A DNA stretch of 14,347 bases from Candidatus Zixiibacteriota bacterium (GTDB taxonomy: Bacteria; Zixibacteria; MSB-5A5; SM1-73): the NCBI GenBank assembly GCA_023127875.1, contig JAGMFA010000039.1, positions 1 through 14,347 on the forward strand, given 5' to 3'. The position numbers and the translations under genes are program-made. The stretch's first letter is position 1. Every line of letters starts with the position of its first letter. A model generated the notes under the pieces. That model searched no databases. It was not told the DNA's origin and worked only from the letters and a program-made list of their open reading frames with translations. Positions 1 to 8,254 of the stretch are shown in pieces.

Positions 1-13
1 TCATGCCAGACAT
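1..13 (-). CDS. Start of a divergent gene cut by the left edge
   Basis: Read on the minus strand, an ATG at 13-11 is followed by codons for S, G and M before the window ends. An AGGAGGA Shine-Dalgarno sequence (complement of 18-24) sits about 5 nt upstream of the ATG, and a good sigma70-type promoter lies further upstream at 47-75. These signals make a real, divergently transcribed gene likely, but four codons are too few to name it. It does not begin like ribosomal protein L34, which often lies beside dnaA. Confidence 0.45.
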
Positions 14-46
14 CTTCTCCTCCTTTCTGGCTTTTTTGTCAACAAC

Positions 47-75
47 ATTATAGCAGAAGGAGTAAAGCATGTCTA
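47..75 (-). promoter_or_regulatory. Sigma70-type promoter for the left-edge divergent gene
   Basis: On the minus strand TAGACA (75-70) and TATAAT (52-47) are separated by exactly 17 nt. That is 5/6 and 6/6 matches to the consensus hexamers at ideal spacing. The start of transcription would fall near 40, giving a leader of about 27 nt that contains the Shine-Dalgarno sequence at 18-24. Confidence 0.6.
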
Positions 76-128
76 TACTTTCTCGTATGAGTGCATACGC
101 ATATTTAGCTCGTATTCTCATCCACTAA
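69..128 (+). CDS. Possible 19-residue small ORF
   Basis: ATG at 69 is preceded by AAGGAG at 57-62 with 6-nt spacing, a very good ribosome-binding arrangement. It opens a frame of 19 codons ending in TAA at 126-128, rich in S, A, L, I and Y with three arginines. No convincing + strand promoter is visible, and the frame overlaps the divergent promoter. It may be a chance ORF. Only the strength of the ribosome-binding site argues for it. Confidence 0.15.
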   Translation: MSILSRMSAYAYLARILIH

Positions 129-480
129 TTGGGAGAAGAATCTTAATTAAAAATTCACTTGCCGGTTCTCCTCCTGAATAGTTGCTACGGCTAAGCTTAT
201 GCTTCTTTAGCAAAATTTTAGCAACTAAAATGAAAAGTGGATTAATTCAAAGATTAATCAAAAAGTTTATGTAAAATCAAGTTTCTTTAGCTATACGAGA
301 AAGGCCGCTCATTGTAATCTTATAGATAAAAATGGAATAGACAAACAACTCAGAAGAGCTTAAAACACTTTCAGATTCTGTCAGTGAAGGGTGAAAATGA
401 AAGTGTGCGTGTTGGTACGTTTTCTAACGATGTCAGGTTGCATAACTTATAAGTTTTTTTTAGTCACCCAAGAAAAAAGC
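129..480. other. AT-rich non-coding segment upstream of oriC
   Basis: No convincing gene is seen here. It holds small symmetric motifs. An 11-bp inverted pair ending in the segment (78-88 with 293-303) reads CTTTCTCGTAT and its complement. A 9-bp pair lies at 365-373 and 398-406. A perfect 12-bp palindrome, AACTTATAAGTT, at 444-455 runs into a T tract just before the dnaA promoter. Two weak DnaA-box-like 9-mers, each with two mismatches to TTATCCACA, lie at 118-126 (just outside, +) and 236-244 (-). Confidence 0.35.
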
Positions 481-509
481 TTGACAACAAAGAAAAGCGG
501 TTTTATTAT
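481..509 (+). promoter_or_regulatory. Probable dnaA promoter
   Basis: TTGACA at 481-486 and TATTAT at 504-509 are separated by 17 nt, a near-perfect sigma70-type promoter pointing at dnaA. Transcription would start near 516, which is the first base of a DnaA-box-like site (516-524). The leader would be about 275 nt and would contain the other boxes. This arrangement fits autorepression of dnaA by DnaA, as known in other bacteria. That role is inferred. Confidence 0.6.
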
Positions 510-790
510 ACTCAATGTGGATTCGTAAGTGATTATCTGTTAATAAGATGTGGAAAATCTGTGCAATTTTTGTAAGTATTTGCAAGTGAAAAAGTAAGGG
601 GAGTTTAAGATTGTAGCTAAATTGTGGGAAACTTCCTTCCTCCTGGCACTGGAGTTCTGACAACCCTTTACATACCAAAAAGATAAAGGTTGCCAACAAA
701 TGTGGATTGTTTGTTATTTAGTATTAACCTTTCTCATACGCTGAAACTGAAAAGGGAAAGTTTTTATACACTTAAAGCGAGTGATTTTAC
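510..790. other. oriC: Putative oriC: cluster of DnaA-box-like sites
   Basis: Four TGTGG-type sites lie in one orientation: 516-524, 549-557, 623-631 and 701-709. Read on the minus strand they resemble TTATCCACA. The site at 549-557 has one mismatch and the others two, always outside the CCACA core apart from 623-631, which is CCCACA. A fifth site, TTATACACT, lies at 764-772 on the + strand. Location directly upstream of dnaA, uniform orientation and AT-rich surroundings support an origin. No perfect box is present, so the exact protein-binding sites are uncertain. Confidence 0.55.
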
Positions 791-2146
791 ATGGAAATAG
801 ATAATGGCAAGCTATGGGGAGATTGTCTTTCCCACCTGAGCAGAAAGATCAGAAAGCAAAGTTTCTGCACCTGGCTGAAGGCAACCAGGGGAATTCCATC
901 TCCCGAGGGGACCATTCGAGTGGCTGTTCCCAATAAATTTGTAGCGGATTGGCTGGAAGAGCATTATCTTGATTTGATCAAGACGACCATACGGGATGTG
1001 ACACAGAAAGATTTCACTTTAGCTTTTCATGTGTCCAAAGATTCGAAAGACTATCATCCTCAGATGAGCATGAATTTCGACCAGCCGTCTAAAAAAAGAC
1101 ATTTTGGTGAAAATCCACCCGGGGAGATGGGGCTCAATCCTAAATACACCTTTGATGCCTTTGTGGTGGGAGACAGCAATCAATTTGCTCAGGCAGCTTC
1201 GCTGGCAGTGGCTGAAGCTCCTGGTAGGACCAAATTCAACCCTCTTTACATCTATGGAGGGGTGGGGCTGGGCAAAACCCACCTGGTTCAGGCTATCGGT
1301 CACCTCGCCCGGGATGCGTATGAAGACATAAAGGTGCTTTATGTGACCAGCGAGAAATTCACCAGCGATTTCATCAACTCCCTCACCTCCAATACCACCC
1401 GAGACTTTGTTAACCTTTATCGAAATGTGGATGTTTTGCTTCTGGATGATATTCAATTCTTCACCGGTAAGGAAAGCACTCAGGTTCAGTTCTTTCACAC
1501 CTTTAATGTGCTTTATCAAAATGGAAAACAGATTGTGTTGACCTCAGATCGTCCTCCCCGGGAGATAAGAGGAGTGGAGGAGAGACTGCTTTCCCGTTTC
1601 CAACAGGGCCTGGTCACAGATATTCAACCCCCTGATCTGGAGACCCGTATAGCTATCCTAAATAAAAAGACTGAATCAGATGGGATATCCATCCCTATCG
1701 AGGTAGCTACCTTCATCGCGGACAACGTGACCTCCAATATTCGGGAGTTGGAGGGATCTTTGATCCGTCTTTTGGCTTATGCCTCCCTCAATTCAAAAGA
1801 GATCACGGTTGATTTGGCTAAAGAAGTTTTGAAAGATACCATAAGAAATGGCACCAAACCGGTCACCATAGAACAAATTCAAAAGAAAGTGGCGACAAGC
1901 CACAATCTCTCCCCGGAGAGTTTGTGCTCCAAAAGAAAGACCCAGGAGATTGCACTGGCTCGTCAGGTGGCAATGTATCTGGCTCGAAGTCTGACCAACA
2001 ACTCACTTAAAACAATCGGCTTGCATTTTGGAGGAAGGGATCACTCCACTGTGATTCACGCCTGTACCCAAGTGGCTGAAAATCTAAAGAAAGATTATAA
2101 TTTTAAATTAAAGATGGATGAAATCATAAATTCTCTTTATGTTTAG
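791..2146 (+). CDS. dnaA: Chromosomal replication initiator protein DnaA
   Basis: DnaA is the AAA+ ATPase that binds DnaA boxes at oriC, opens the duplex and recruits the helicase. The 451-residue product has the normal four-domain layout. Domain I spans about 1-80 and a short linker 81-115. The AAA+ core has Walker A GGVGLGKTH (156-164), Walker B LLLDDIQF (216-223), the arginine-finger region RLLSRF (265-270) and sensor II SNIRELEG (315-322). Domain IV carries the box-recognition signature GGRDHSTV (414-421). The start at ATG 791 has only a weak ribosome-binding site (GCGAG about 10 nt upstream), but it gives the expected domain I length. It is first in the replication cluster, and the promoter at 481-509 carries DnaA-box-like sites at its start, fitting autoregulation. 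Confidence 0.98.
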   Translation: MEIDNGKLWGDCLSHLSRKIRKQSFCTWLKATRGIPSPEGTIRVAVPNKFVADWLEEHYLDLIKTTIRDVTQKDFTLAFHVSKDSKDYHPQMSMNFDQPSKKRHFGENPPGEMGLNPKYTFDAFVVGDSNQFAQAASLAVAEAPGRTKFNPLYIYGGVGLGKTHLVQAIGHLARDAYEDIKVLYVTSEKFTSDFINSLTSNTTRDFVNLYRNVDVLLLDDIQFFTGKESTQVQFFHTFNVLYQNGKQIVLTSDRPPREIRGVEERLLSRFQQGLVTDIQPPDLETRIAILNKKTESDGISIPIEVATFIADNVTSNIRELEGSLIRLLAYASLNSKEITVDLAKEVLKDTIRNGTKPVTIEQIQKKVATSHNLSPESLCSKRKTQEIALARQVAMYLARSLTNNSLKTIGLHFGGRDHSTVIHACTQVAENLKKDYNFKLKMDEIINSLYV

Positions 2147-2417
2147 ATTGTGTTGAAATCCCCTTGATAAGTTGAGATGAAAGAAATTTGGTTTCACTTA
2201 ATCAAAAAAAGATGTTTTTTAAAGATGGTTATAAACATATAATAATTTTAATTTTCTATATAACACTAAAGGTTGTATTTTTTTAGAGTCGTCAAATGAA
2301 GATAATCTACATTTCAACATTATTATTAGTATTTAACAAAAGATTACTTCTTTAGTGATTTTTTAAAAATAATCTATGTGAAAACAGAAATAAATAATTC
2401 TCACCGGAGGTTGACTT
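2147..2417. other. AT-rich dnaA-dnaN intergenic region
   Basis: This 271-nt gap contains no gene and is strikingly rich in A and T, especially 2200-2300 and 2345-2400. It may hold the dnaN promoter, with TATAAT at 2238-2243 but no good -35 at the right distance. In some bacteria the unwinding element or a second box cluster lies in this gap. A run of TTA-like trinucleotides at about 2319-2334 resembles DnaA-trio repeats on the complementary strand. No good DnaA box was found beside it, so a role in origin melting is only a possibility. Confidence 0.4.
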
Positions 2418-3533
2418 ATGAAATTATCATTACCTAAAAGCAAAATACTTTTTTGTGTTCAGAATGTTATGAATGCTATTCCCACCCGTACTACCCTACC
2501 AGTCCTTTCTAACATGCTTTTAGAGACCTCTAACTCCAAACTAAAGTTAGCCGCCACCGATCTAGATGTCTCGGTGATGACTACCATTCCCATTGGATCT
2601 ACCAAAAAGGGAGCTTTAACCATCCCAGCTCGAGCTTTTTATGATATCTTAAGGGAGCTCCCTGAATGTGATGTCGAGATTCACATAACAGAAAATCGTA
2701 TGGAGTTGAAAGCTGAGCGAGGGAACTACAAGCTATCTGGAATCCCAGCAGAGGAGTATCCTAAACTGCCGGCGGTCAATTTGGCCAAAGAGATAAAGAT
2801 ATCCGGCGGTGATCTGGTGAAGATGATTAAGAAAACCATATTTGCCGTCTCCACAGACGAGACCAGACCCGCATTAAATGGAGTTCTATGGCAAACCTCC
2901 GGGAACGACATACAGATGGTGGCAACAGATGGTCATAGATTAGCCAAAACATCTTTAAAGAATACCAAACTTAAAGGTCTGCATGAGGATATCATAATCC
3001 CCCCTAAAGTTCTCAACCTTCTAATTAAACTATTGGGAGATGAGGATAAAGAGATGGGGATTATCTTTGGAGAGAACAATATAATCTTTAACTTGGGTGA
3101 CACAATTTTGGCTTCTCGCTTGATTGAGGGACCCTATCCCAATTTCGAGCAAGTAATTCCCAAGGATAGCGACAAAAAGTTGGTGGTCAATAAGGAGTTT
3201 TTGACCGGCGCGGTTAGAAGGATGTCTATTTTAGCAAATACCCTTACCCATCAGGTTAAGTTTTCACTTAAGAAAGACAACTTAGATCTTTCCTCTGCCA
3301 ACTTTGACTTAGGAGGGGAAGCTAAAGAGTCTGTGCCCTGCGATTATGTGGGTGACCCTATGGATGTCGGATACAATGCCAGCTATGTTCTGGATGTTCT
3401 TAAGCAGACGGAAGGAGATGAGGTGGTGTTTGAATTGGGCACCGAAGTATCAGCCGGCAAGATCTATTCCACTGAAAAGAAAGAGGGGGAGGACTATCTC
3501 TGTCTTTTGATGCCGCTTCGTTTGGCGGAGTGA
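2418..3533 (+). CDS. dnaN: DNA polymerase III subunit beta (sliding clamp)
   Basis: The beta clamp encircles DNA as a dimer and tethers the replicative polymerase and other partners. The 371-residue product is of normal length. It starts like the family, with an N-terminal segment containing PTRTTLPVLSNMLLE, and shows TDGHRLA in the middle domain. It ends with the typical clamp tail LMPLRLAE. GGAGG at 2406-2410 lies 7 nt before ATG 2418, a strong ribosome-binding site that fixes the start. It follows dnaA across an AT-rich gap and is followed by a hairpin terminator rather than by recF. Confidence 0.98.
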   Translation: MKLSLPKSKILFCVQNVMNAIPTRTTLPVLSNMLLETSNSKLKLAATDLDVSVMTTIPIGSTKKGALTIPARAFYDILRELPECDVEIHITENRMELKAERGNYKLSGIPAEEYPKLPAVNLAKEIKISGGDLVKMIKKTIFAVSTDETRPALNGVLWQTSGNDIQMVATDGHRLAKTSLKNTKLKGLHEDIIIPPKVLNLLIKLLGDEDKEMGIIFGENNIIFNLGDTILASRLIEGPYPNFEQVIPKDSDKKLVVNKEFLTGAVRRMSILANTLTHQVKFSLKKDNLDLSSANFDLGGEAKESVPCDYVGDPMDVGYNASYVLDVLKQTEGDEVVFELGTEVSAGKIYSTEKKEGEDYLCLLMPLRLAE

Positions 3534-3570
3534 AAAGGGGATGGTTTGGTATTTGTTTGTTGTAAGGGCA

Positions 3571-3633
3571 TTAGACCGAATGTATAGAGGACCATGCTGA
3601 GAGGGGAATGGTCCTTTCTCTTTTTTGGTCTAA
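3571..3633 (+). terminator. Nested-hairpin terminator after dnaN
   Basis: An inner perfect 8-bp stem, AGGACCAT (3588-3595) with ATGGTCCT (3608-3615), has a 12-nt loop and is followed by TTCTC and six T residues (3621-3626). An outer 7-bp pair, TTAGACC (3571-3577) with GGTCTAA (3627-3633), encloses it and could compete with the terminator form. The element lies in the 158-nt gap between dnaN and dciA, suggesting that dnaN transcripts end here. Confidence 0.55.
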
Positions 3634-3655
3634 AAGAGAAAATGTGAAAAATCAT

Positions 3656-3683
3656 TTGCCAGAAGGCTAATTTATATTATATT
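3656..3683 (+). promoter_or_regulatory. Possible promoter for dciA
   Basis: TTGCCA (3656-3661) and TATATT (3678-3683) are separated by 16 nt, each hexamer matching consensus at 5 of 6 positions. Transcription would begin only one or two bases before the ATG at 3692, so the message would be nearly leaderless. The region is AT-rich and contains overlapping TATATT/TATTAT alternatives. It lies directly after the dnaN terminator. Confidence 0.35.
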
Positions 3684-3691
3684 AAAGAGTT

Positions 3692-3991
3692 ATGCTAAGA
3701 AAGGTAAGGTACCCAGAAAGAATAGACAAGGTTTTGGTTAAGACCTTGAAGGGCTTGAAAATCGATCGGAGGATAAAGGAGGAGACGTCTCTTTTAAACT
3801 GGACTGAAGTGGTTGGTGATCGTATCGCCTCTCAAACCAATCCGCTAAGGGTGAAAGATTCAATTCTCTTCGTAAGGGTAGAAAACGCATGTTGGCGGAA
3901 TGAGCTGGTTTTCCTCAAAGGAAAGATCATCAAAGAACTCAACCAATCCGTAAAAGCTAACGTAATAAAAGATATAGTGTTTACCAATTGA
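3692..3991 (+). CDS. dciA: DUF721 / DciA-family protein
   Basis: DUF721 proteins are the DciA family, regarded as the ancestral loader or operator of the DnaB replicative helicase in bacteria lacking DnaC or DnaI. This 99-residue product carries the diagnostic pattern: an amphipathic N-terminal segment, then W37 with EVVG (39-42), an IASQTNPLRV stretch, and W68 with NEL (70-72) leading into a C-terminal helix. It sits between dnaN and gyrB, where the classic cluster would have recF followed by this gene. Only a weak GAG-type ribosome-binding site precedes ATG 3692, and the nearest promoter would give an almost leaderless transcript. Family assignment is firm. Helicase loading is inferred from the family. 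Confidence 0.85.
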   Translation: MLRKVRYPERIDKVLVKTLKGLKIDRRIKEETSLLNWTEVVGDRIASQTNPLRVKDSILFVRVENACWRNELVFLKGKIIKELNQSVKANVIKDIVFTN

Positions 3992-4055
3992 GAGGAACCG
4001 CAAATCGAGCAGGTTTTTTCCGCTCAGAAGCAAGGTAAATTACGTTTTTTTGTAA

Positions 4056-6038
<1,983 letters not shown>

Positions 6039-6089
6039 CAAAGGTAGGTTAGGGAAAGAGTTCGGCACAACTTAGTAATAGATGTTGCC

Positions 6090-7082
6090 TTACAATTTGC
6101 GGAAAGAAAGAGGCAGATACATATCAAGGTAACGAAGCTTCAAACCATCCTTGTTGTCTCTGACTGAAATTTGTAAAGGGTAATGGGGGCTAGAAAACTC
6201 CTGCATTACTTGACGGCAAACCCCGCATGGATTTGCGTCGTCTACGAGCCCAGCCGAATTCCGAGCAGCGATTGACAAAGCAAATAAATCGCCCTTCTTA
6301 TAGCCTTCTGAAATCGCTTTGAAGATTGCTGTTCTTTCCGCGCAGATAGTTGGCGAAAAGGCTACATTTTCGATGTTACAACCAGAGAACACCCGTCCGT
6401 CTGTTGTCATAAGGGCAGCCCCAACCTTATAATGCGAATATGGGGAGTAGGAATTACGCATAGCGAGTTTGGCTTTTTCGAACAACCGCTGGTGCAGCTG
6501 CATTAGTGCTTTAGCGTAGCCCTGAAAGCCACAAACATAATAGTAGATTGATGGCCAGTTCTTTAGCCGAATAATGTTTTTGTGCCCGAAAGCTTTGTTC
6601 CATGGATTGTCAAAAAGCACTACTTTCTTACCCGCCCTTGCTATCTCCTCAGCTGTTTCGCCCCTATCCTCAACCAATAAGGCTTGATTAGAAGACGATA
6701 CTACTGAGATCTTTTGCGATTCGGTTGAGAAACGCAAGGAGACACAAGGAATCTTGTGTTTAGTTAACCACTTTTTTGTCGGTGACGTAGCGGAGCGTGG
6801 CCTAGCAGTAAGAATGTGAACATCTGCAAATAAAGCCAAACGCCTTATAGCATCTATTGAATACCTAACTGGTTTAGCGATAAGACATGTTTTGCTATGG
6901 AACTCTTTCCAAATGTCCTTTTCGTGTCTCTTGGGGTAGTCTAGGGCTCGCCAGTAATCGAACTCAACGACATCTTGCTTTTTGGCTGAGATATTGAGAT
7001 GCTTAGTTATCAAACCCCGGACGACTTTATCCGAATCGCAGATTACGTTGTCGAGATCAAGGAAAATCTTATTTCTTTTCAT
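6090..7082 (-). CDS. HAD deoxyribonucleotidase-like domain fused to cytidine deaminase
   Basis: This 330-residue protein joins two enzymes of pyrimidine breakdown. Residues 1-185 resemble HAD 5'(3')-deoxyribonucleotidases (NT5C family): FLDLDNV (7-13, nucleophile D9 and acid D11), HILTARP (89-95), a lysine in PTKKW (101-105) and LLVEDRG (135-141). Residues 198-330 form a complete cytidine deaminase: YSPYSHYKVGAAL (212-224), CNIEN (235-239), CAE (C247, E249) and PCGVC (C286, C289), giving the three zinc ligands and the catalytic glutamate. Together they could turn (d)CMP into (deoxy)cytidine and then (deoxy)uridine. ATG 7082 overlaps the end of the 49-codon gene by 14 nt and lacks a strong ribosome-binding site, suggesting translational coupling. 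It ends 51 nt from gyrB, convergently. Domain calls are firm; substrate is inferred. Confidence 0.9.
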   Translation of the reverse strand: MKRNKIFLDLDNVICDSDKVVRGLITKHLNISAKKQDVVEFDYWRALDYPKRHEKDIWKEFHSKTCLIAKPVRYSIDAIRRLALFADVHILTARPRSATSPTKKWLTKHKIPCVSLRFSTESQKISVVSSSNQALLVEDRGETAEEIARAGKKVVLFDNPWNKAFGHKNIIRLKNWPSIYYYVCGFQGYAKALMQLHQRLFEKAKLAMRNSYSPYSHYKVGAALMTTDGRVFSGCNIENVAFSPTICAERTAIFKAISEGYKKGDLFALSIAARNSAGLVDDANPCGVCRQVMQEFSSPHYPLQISVRDNKDGLKLRYLDMYLPLSFRKL

Positions 7083-7218
7083 GGCTCGTGGAATTTGCGA
7101 ATATGCGACGGACCCTTTCGTCTAACTGTTTCTTGACCTTTTCTTGTATCTTCTTTAGATCCTCTTTTGATATGACTACGTGAGCGTATTTCTTGTCTGA
7201 TGCGGGTATAATATCCAT
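7069..7218 (-). CDS. Small charged protein, 49 residues, in the GAF/HAD-deaminase operon
   Basis: I translated this by hand from the minus strand. It starts at ATG 7218-7216 and ends at TAA 7071-7069. The product begins MDIIPASDKKYAHVV, continues with a lysine- and glutamate-rich helix-like segment (about residues 17-40) and ends STSHEKK. AGGAGGT immediately upstream (complement of about 7222-7229, spacing about 5 nt) is the best ribosome-binding site of the operon and overlaps the TAG stop of the GAF gene. The end overlaps the HAD-deaminase start by 14 nt. Tight packing on both sides supports a real gene. The family is not recognised. An adaptor, antitoxin or regulatory peptide are all possible. 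Confidence 0.7.
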   Translation of the reverse strand: MDIIPASDKKYAHVVISKEDLKKIQEKVKKQLDERVRRIFANSTSHEKK

Positions 7219-7226
7219 GATACCTC

Positions 7227-7955
7227 CTACACAGCTACAACACGACCAGGTAAAATATAAGCGATAAAGTGAGCTTCCTGTAATCCCCTGTCAATAACAT
7301 TCTTTTGATCAAAAAATGCCCTATCCACATTATGGTCGCTATCCAGATTCAACACACCTATTATACGGTTTTTGCGAAGCCCCCAGATAGGAAAACTGAG
7401 CACGGACCTAATCTGCACGATCCTGGCGATTGCCATTTGTTTATCGTCTAGCCTGTTTTTCGGTTGACGGTAATCTGGATTATTATTGTCAAAGATCACC
7501 GGCTGCGCTAAGTTCCACGCCTCCCCGCAAGTCCCGCTACCCTTCTTACCCTTGTACCAATATATATTCCGCTCCTGTTCAGTGTATTGGTCAGTGTAGA
7601 AGAAAATTTTTATTCTAGCTCGTCCAAAAAGAAATCTCCGTTTAACAGGAAGCATGACATTCAATCGAAAATTATCAGCAGTGATCGCCTTTTGTGGATT
7701 ACACCTCTCGATTTCGTCTGCCATGTTCTTTTTCACCTCCGCGAGAACACGCTGGAAAAAGGGGAATTTGCTATTAATGTCCTCTTTTGGTATGCTCGGA
7801 TTCCATACAAGCATAATTTGGTGTGCGAGAAAGAGAACGATAGATGCGACGATAGCAATGTTGTGTGTTGGCTCTAATTCGCTGGGGATAAGAGGCCTAA
7901 TGGCGGGAATAGCAAATAAAAGGAGGGCGAACACAATTGTGATGATATTCCTCAT
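7227..7955 (-). CDS. Two-TM membrane protein with GAF-like sensor domain
   Basis: The 242-residue product has two N-terminal hydrophobic helices (about 4-20 and 32-51) joined by a short PSELEP-containing loop, then a cytoplasmic domain. Residues about 65-235 look GAF-like: GSGTCGEAWNLAQPVIFD at 139-156, then MAIARIVQIRSVLSFPIW (174-191) and the strand IIGVLNLDSD (198-207), as in GAF domains that bind small ligands. No catalytic domain is attached, so it would act as a membrane-anchored sensor. ATG 7955 follows an AGGTG site with 4-nt spacing. It is first in a minus-strand operon, 8 nt before the 49-codon gene. GAF assignment is by motif resemblance, without a profile search. Confidence 0.75.
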   Translation of the reverse strand: MRNIITIVFALLLFAIPAIRPLIPSELEPTHNIAIVASIVLFLAHQIMLVWNPSIPKEDINSKFPFFQRVLAEVKKNMADEIERCNPQKAITADNFRLNVMLPVKRRFLFGRARIKIFFYTDQYTEQERNIYWYKGKKGSGTCGEAWNLAQPVIFDNNNPDYRQPKNRLDDKQMAIARIVQIRSVLSFPIWGLRKNRIIGVLNLDSDHNVDRAFFDQKNVIDRGLQEAHFIAYILPGRVVAV

Positions 7956-7974
7956 TACACACCTATCTTCAGGA

Positions 7975-7992
7975 GCACTGAGAAATCAGTGC
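7975..7992 (-). promoter_or_regulatory. Hairpin in the leader of the GAF operon
   Basis: GCACTGA (7975-7981) and TCAGTGC (7986-7992) form a perfect 7-bp stem with a 4-nt loop, about 20 nt upstream of the GAF-gene start and next to its ribosome-binding site. A second, 5-bp hairpin (GTCGC 8039-8043 with GCGAC 8052-8056) lies further up the same leader of about 157 nt. The leader also holds minimal ORFs of 11 and 14 codons with no strong support. A protein operator or translational control element is possible. No known riboswitch was recognised. Confidence 0.4.
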
Positions 7993-8118
7993 ATCAACAC
8001 TCCGACTTTTCCTCCCATCTCTATCCTCATCAATTAATGTCGCGTATTGCAGCGACCGAGAGAGTACATTATCTTACTTCTCTGGTCCGACAAGTTGGTT
8101 TGAAAGCCCGTTGGAATG

Positions 8119-8147
8119 ATTATACATTAAGTAAGACCATTTGTCAA
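8119..8147 (-). promoter_or_regulatory. Perfect-consensus sigma70 promoter of the GAF operon
   Basis: On the minus strand TTGACA (8147-8142) and TATAAT (8124-8119) are separated by exactly 17 nt (8141-8125). All twelve consensus bases match. Transcription would start near 8112 and give a leader of about 157 nt before the GAF-like gene. So strong a promoter suggests either high expression or control by a repressor. Confidence 0.75.
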
Positions 8148-8192
8148 CCTTAAATTGCACCTAATAATCTCCCCTTCGCAGAATATGCTAAA

Positions 8193-8254
8193 GCTAATCA
8201 GAAAGGATTAGCCACAGCATTGTCGGGTAGCTTTACTCCGTTGGCTATTTTTTT
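8193..8254. terminator. Overlapping hairpins between the GAF promoter and the lipoprotein gene
   Basis: GCTAATC (8193-8199) and GATTAGC (8206-8212) form a perfect 7-bp stem with a 6-nt loop. It could terminate the minus-strand lipoprotein transcript, although only TTTAG follows it in that direction. An alternative 6-bp pair, TAGCCA (8209-8214) with TGGCTA (8242-8247), encloses a long loop and is followed on the + strand by a T tract (8248-8254). The second pair overlaps the lipoprotein stop codon. Direction and function remain uncertain. Confidence 0.35.

Noticed and set aside
460..699. Minus-strand frame of 79 codons upstream of dnaA
   Set aside because: It lies across the DnaA-box cluster and dnaA promoter and resembles no family; it is most likely a chance frame in origin DNA.
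1019..1519. Minus-strand frame of 166 codons inside dnaA
   Set aside because: It is fully contained in the conserved AAA+ region of dnaA on the other strand and is a shadow of that gene.
6039..6089. Bidirectional terminator between gyrB and the convergent operon
   Set aside because: No stem of useful length or T tract was found in the 51-nt gap.
7430..8037. Plus-strand frames of 62, 96 and 127 codons opposite the GAF-like gene
   Set aside because: The minus-strand product has membrane helices, a GAF-like motif, a promoter and operon packing; the plus frames have no such support.
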